A DNA stretch of 64,000 nucleotides from Ilumatobacteraceae bacterium (GTDB taxonomy: Bacteria; Actinomycetota; Acidimicrobiia; Acidimicrobiales; Ilumatobacteraceae), in NCBI GenBank assembly GCA_024644465.1, contig JAHEKY010000002.1:25774-89773 (forward strand), written 5' to 3'. How positions within the stretch are numbered: the first letter of the stretch is position 1; every line of letters starts with the position of its first letter. This document shows positions 60,610-64,000 of this stretch, piece by piece. The notes below the pieces were generated by a model that saw only the letters and a program-made list of their open reading frames with translations, ran no database searches and had not been told where the DNA came from. The translations under genes were made by a program, and so were the position numbers.

Positions 60610-62115
60610 TCAGTGCCGAAAGTGGCGCTGCCCGGTGAACACCATGACGAGGCCGTGCTCGTCGGCCGCCGCGATCACCTCGTCGTCGCGCACCGATCCG
60701 CCCGGCTGGATGACCGCCGCCACGCCCGCCGCGGCCGCCGCGTCGAGGCCGTCACGGAACGGGAAGAACGCATCGCTCGCACAAGCGCCACCGACCGCAC
60801 GACCCGCCGCGCGCTCGGCGGCGATCCGTGCGGAGTCGAGCCGGTTCTGCTGGCCGGCGCCGATGCCGAACGCCTGGAGGTCCCGCGCGTAGACGATCGC
60901 GTTGCTCGTCACCGCGGCGCACACCGCCCACGCGAACTCGAGGTCGCGCCACTGGTCGTCGGTCGGCTGCAGCTGAGTCGCGACACGCCAGTCGTCAGTG
61001 CGGCCGGCGACCGGATCGGGCTGCTGGACGAGCAGCCCACCGTCGATCGGCTTGAGATCGAACGGCAGCGGCGACGGCGCATTCGCCGCGATCACGCGCA
61101 GGTTCTTCTTCGCCGCGAACGTCTCGAGCGCGTCATCCTCGAAGCCGGGCGCGACGACGACCTCGGTGAACACATCACCCAGGGCGATCGCCATCTCGTT
61201 GGTGACCGTGCGGTTCGCCGCGACGACCCCGCCGAACGCGCTGACCGGGTCGCACGCGTGCGCCAGCCGATACGCGGAGGCGATGTCGTCCGCCACGGCC
61301 ACTCCGCACGGGTTGGCGTGCTTGACGACGACGCACGCCGGCGCGTCGAAGCGGTGGACGAGTCGCCACGCCGCCTCGGTGTCGTACAGGTTGAGGTAGC
61401 TGAGCCCCTTGCCGCCGTGCTGCGTCATCGAGTCCCACCAACTCGTCGCCCCGGTCTGGCGGTAGCGCGCGCCCTGCTGGTGCGGGTTCTCGCCGTACCG
61501 CAGCGACTGGACGTTCGTCAGGGCGAGGTGGATCGACTCGGGCAGCGCGTCGGCAGCGTCCGGCTCGGTCTCGTCGAACCACGTGACGATTGCCGCGTCG
61601 TACGCGGCGGTGTGCGCGAACGCGGCGCGGGCGAGAACACGTCGCGTCGACTCGCTCAGCGCGCCGTCCGCTCGGAGTTCGTCGACGATGTCGGTGTAGC
61701 GCTCGGGTTCGACGACGACGCCGACATGCGCGTGGTTCTTCGCAGCGGCGCGCACCATCGCCGGGCCGCCGATGTCGATCAACTCGATGCCGGGATCCGA
61801 CGCGAACGGGTAGAGGTTGCCGACGACGAGGTCGATCGGCGTGATGCCGTACTCGTCCATGTCGGCGACGTGGCCCGCGTCGGTCGGGTCGGCGAGGATC
61901 CCGCCGTGCACCTTGGGGTGCAGGGTGACGACGCGGTGACCGAGGATCGCCGGCACGCCGGTCAGTTCGGCGACGTCGGTGACGTCGATGCCGGCGGCCG
62001 CGATCGCCTGGGCGGTGCCGCCGCTCGACACCAGCGTCCAGCCGAGTTCACGGAGGGAGCGGGCGAAGTCGACCACTCCCGACTTGTCGTACACGGACAG
62101 CAGGGCGGTGGGCAC
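60610..62115 (-). CDS. purH: Bifunctional AICAR formyltransferase/IMP cyclohydrolase
   Basis: PTALLSVYDKSGVVDFARSLRELGWTLVSSGGTAQAI...LRYGENPHQQGARY...VVVKHANPCGVAV...DAFFPFRDGLDAAAAAGVAAVIQPGGSVRDDEVIAAADEHGLVMVFTGQRHFRH. Confidence 0.97.
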   Translation of the reverse strand: MPTALLSVYDKSGVVDFARSLRELGWTLVSSGGTAQAIAAAGIDVTDVAELTGVPAILGHRVVTLHPKVHGGILADPTDAGHVADMDEYGITPIDLVVGNLYPFASDPGIELIDIGGPAMVRAAAKNHAHVGVVVEPERYTDIVDELRADGALSESTRRVLARAAFAHTAAYDAAIVTWFDETEPDAADALPESIHLALTNVQSLRYGENPHQQGARYRQTGATSWWDSMTQHGGKGLSYLNLYDTEAAWRLVHRFDAPACVVVKHANPCGVAVADDIASAYRLAHACDPVSAFGGVVAANRTVTNEMAIALGDVFTEVVVAPGFEDDALETFAAKKNLRVIAANAPSPLPFDLKPIDGGLLVQQPDPVAGRTDDWRVATQLQPTDDQWRDLEFAWAVCAAVTSNAIVYARDLQAFGIGAGQQNRLDSARIAAERAAGRAVGGACASDAFFPFRDGLDAAAAAGVAAVIQPGGSVRDDEVIAAADEHGLVMVFTGQRHFRH

Positions 62116-62210
62116 AGGGTGATCGTAGACACCACGACGTCGCGCGACCGCGACCGCCGAATCGAAGATCACCGAGACGGGTCGCGAGAAGATGTACGTT
62201 GGAAGTGCTC

Positions 62211-62750
62211 ATGACCGCCGTCACGAGTACTTCATCAGGAGGGAATCGAACAGTGGACTTCAGCAAGATCAAGACATCGGACTGGATGATGATCGGCGGC
62301 GGCGCCGCCATGCTCATCCTCGGCTTCGCATTGGATTGGACGACAATCGACACCGTCGTCGGCAGCGCCGGCGGCGACGGTCCGTTCAACTACTTCTTCA
62401 CCGGCGGGATCGCCTGGCTCCTCGTCGTCGCGACCGGTGTGCTCGCATTCCTGCGGGCAACGGGCAAACTCCCCGAGACGCAGCCGTGGACGCTGATCTT
62501 CCTCGCCGCGACCGGCCTCGCCACGCTGCTGATGCTGCTGCGCGTCATCCTCGGCGCGCGCTACGAATTCGCGGATCGCGGCATCGGGATGTACGGCGCA
62601 CTCATCTGGGCCGCGATCGCGCTCGCCGGTGCGTTCATGAGCTTCCAGGCGTCCGGTGGCGAACTCTCCGATCTGACCGACATGGAAAAGATCAAGGGGA
62701 GCTTCAGCGACAAGCCCGGCGACACACCCCCGCCGCCCCCCGCCACCTGA
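62211..62750 (+). CDS. Hypothetical membrane protein (4 TM)
   Basis: MTAVTSTSSGGNRTVDFSKIKTSDWMMIGGGAAMLILGFALDW...WLLVVATGVLAFLRA...LIFLAATGLATLLMLLRVILG...YGALIWAAIALAGAFMSF. Confidence 0.75.
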   Translation: MTAVTSTSSGGNRTVDFSKIKTSDWMMIGGGAAMLILGFALDWTTIDTVVGSAGGDGPFNYFFTGGIAWLLVVATGVLAFLRATGKLPETQPWTLIFLAATGLATLLMLLRVILGARYEFADRGIGMYGALIWAAIALAGAFMSFQASGGELSDLTDMEKIKGSFSDKPGDTPPPPPAT

Positions 62751-62769
62751 CCCCCACCCGCCTTTCCCA

Positions 62770-62820
62770 CGAACGCGTGAGGTAGGTGCGCTCCATGTGC
62801 GCAACAACCTCACGCGTTCG
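62770..62820. repeat. Palindromic element family 2, copy 1
   Basis: CGAACGCGTGAGGT-(aggtgcgctccatgtgcgcaaca)-ACCTCACGCGTTCG; 14-bp perfect arms, inner TGCGC/GCGCA pairing. Confidence 0.9.
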
Positions 62821-62922
62821 GTGTTGGGGGTGGGGGCAGGCGTTCGACCGGTAGCGTTCGACGTCGCGTCACCTCGATCGGACCCTCTGGGTCCCCAGTG
62901 TCCCCTCACCCTGGGAGGCCAG

Positions 62923-63858
62923 ATGCCGCACCTCACGGCACGCGTCGCGGCCTGCGCTGCTCGCCAGCACGGCGTCGTCACGACGAACGACTTGATCGAG
63001 GCGGGCTACGGCCGCCACACGATCCGCCGGCTCATCACGGATGGAGCGCTGATCCGCCTGCACCGCGACACACTTCGCGTCGCGACAGCGCCAGACACGT
63101 TCGAATCGAGATGCACCGCCGCGTCGCTCGCCGAACCTTCCGCGATCGTCACCGGCGCGGCCGCCGCCCGGCTGTGGGCGTTCCGTCACGTCGCCAGCGT
63201 CGACGTCCCGATCGTGCTCGTCGAGCACAGTCGTCACCCCCTCGCGCGCAACGTCGTGATCCGGAGATCGAACCAGATCACCGAAGCCGATCGCATCGAG
63301 CGTCCCGACGGCATCCGCGTCGCCAGCCCACCGCGGGCGTGGTTCGACTGTGCACGCGACTCCAGCGATCGCCGCTTCGAGATGCTCACCGAGTGGGTGA
63401 TCGACAACCATTCCGGCGTACCACCGTTGTGGGAGATGCTCCGACGCCTGGAACAACGGGGGCGGCCGGGTCTCGCGCGCGTCCGGCGCGTGCTGTCGCA
63501 GCGGGCGGTCTGGCAGCGTCCTGCCGGTTCCGGCCTCGAGCTGCGTGTCCTCAAGGCGCTGCAGCGTGCCGGAGTCCCCGAACTGAGACGGCAGTTCCCG
63601 ATCGAGCTGCAGGACCGATCGATCATCCACCCCGACGGCGCGCTCCCCGCGATCAGGTGGGCGGTCGAGATCGACCACGTGACGTGGCACGGCGGCCGGT
63701 TCGACGCGCAGTACGACAAGTCACGCGACCGGCAACTCCGTCGCGTCTCCTGGCAGGTCGACCGCGTGACCGACCAGGAACTCCGTGAGGACTTCGACGG
63801 CGCCATCTCCGACCTGGTCGGTCTTTACGAACTCCGGTGCCGGGAGGTCGCCGCGTGA
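62923..63858 (+). CDS. AbiEi-antitoxin-type HTH N-terminal domain with DUF559 (Vsr-fold nuclease-like) C-terminus
   Basis: ACAARQHGVVTTNDLIEAGYGRHTIRRLITDGALIRLHRDTLRVA (AbiEi-type wHTH); WAVEIDHVTWHGGRFDAQYDKSRDRQLRRVSWQVDRVTDQELREDF (DUF559 pattern). Confidence 0.75.
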   Translation: MPHLTARVAACAARQHGVVTTNDLIEAGYGRHTIRRLITDGALIRLHRDTLRVATAPDTFESRCTAASLAEPSAIVTGAAAARLWAFRHVASVDVPIVLVEHSRHPLARNVVIRRSNQITEADRIERPDGIRVASPPRAWFDCARDSSDRRFEMLTEWVIDNHSGVPPLWEMLRRLEQRGRPGLARVRRVLSQRAVWQRPAGSGLELRVLKALQRAGVPELRRQFPIELQDRSIIHPDGALPAIRWAVEIDHVTWHGGRFDAQYDKSRDRQLRRVSWQVDRVTDQELREDFDGAISDLVGLYELRCREVAA

Positions 63859-63883
63859 CGATCTCACCCCCGCCATTTTCCCA

Positions 63884-63934
63884 CGAACGCGTGAGGTTGT
63901 TGCGCACATGGAGCGCACCTACCTCACGCGTTGG
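63884..63934. repeat. Palindromic element family 2, copy 2 (loop reverse-complemented)
   Basis: CGAACGCGTGAGGT-(tgttgcgcacatggagcgcacct)-ACCTCACGCGTTGG; loop is the exact reverse complement of copy 1. Confidence 0.9.
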
Positions 63935-63963
63935 TGGTCACGCGTTGGGGGTGCTGATCTGGG

Positions 63964-64000
63964 TCAGCCGGCGACGATGTCCGCCATCAGCTCGCCGGCC
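63964..64000 (-). CDS. C-terminal end of an unidentified CDS, cut by window edge
   Basis: Minus strand ...AGELMADIVAG* ; too short to identify. Confidence 0.35.
   Translation of the reverse strand, partial: AGELMADIVAG

Noticed and set aside
62923-63858. Type IV toxin-antitoxin operon (AbiE)
   Set aside because: No AbiEii toxin gene downstream; the next detectable coding end is on the opposite strand.

Overview
64-kb high-GC actinobacterial chromosome segment. Organisation and protein families suggest a marine Acidimicrobiia/Ilumatobacter-like genome (inference; no marker gene was used). It is densely coding, with no rRNA, tRNA, CRISPR array, IS element or prophage that I could support. Main blocks: (i) minus-strand catabolic cluster 1-6872 with M20 carbamoylase/amidohydrolase, D-carbamoylase-type nitrilase, XdhD-like fused molybdenum hydroxylase, short SsnA-like amidohydrolase and the start of YgfK, resembling the E. 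coli ygfK-ssnA-xdhD purine region; (ii) phosphate block ~17.8-28.5 kb (Na/Pi cotransporter, two PhoU-type proteins, SenX3/RegX3-like pair, pstSCAB, ppk) with a PHO-box-like repeat upstream of pstS; (iii) WhiB-TatA-WhiB; (iv) a VWA protein and a MoxR ATPase separated by a 5-kb accessory segment with a stand-alone class III cyclase, a mini GH1-like protein, and an ECF sigma factor translationally coupled to a large membrane-anchored protein; (v) sdhCAB and a membrane pyrophosphatase with Na+-pump-type signatures; (vi) housekeeping genes (Fpg/Nei, PNP, mdh, metF, purH) and two tandem OafA-type acyltransferases; (vii) an AbiEi-HTH/DUF559-like gene bracketed by two copies of a palindromic element. 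The most unusual non-coding signal is three unrelated REP/BIME-like hairpin families, each present as two copies. In two of the families the hairpin loop is exactly reverse-complemented between copies while the flanking sequence keeps its orientation.
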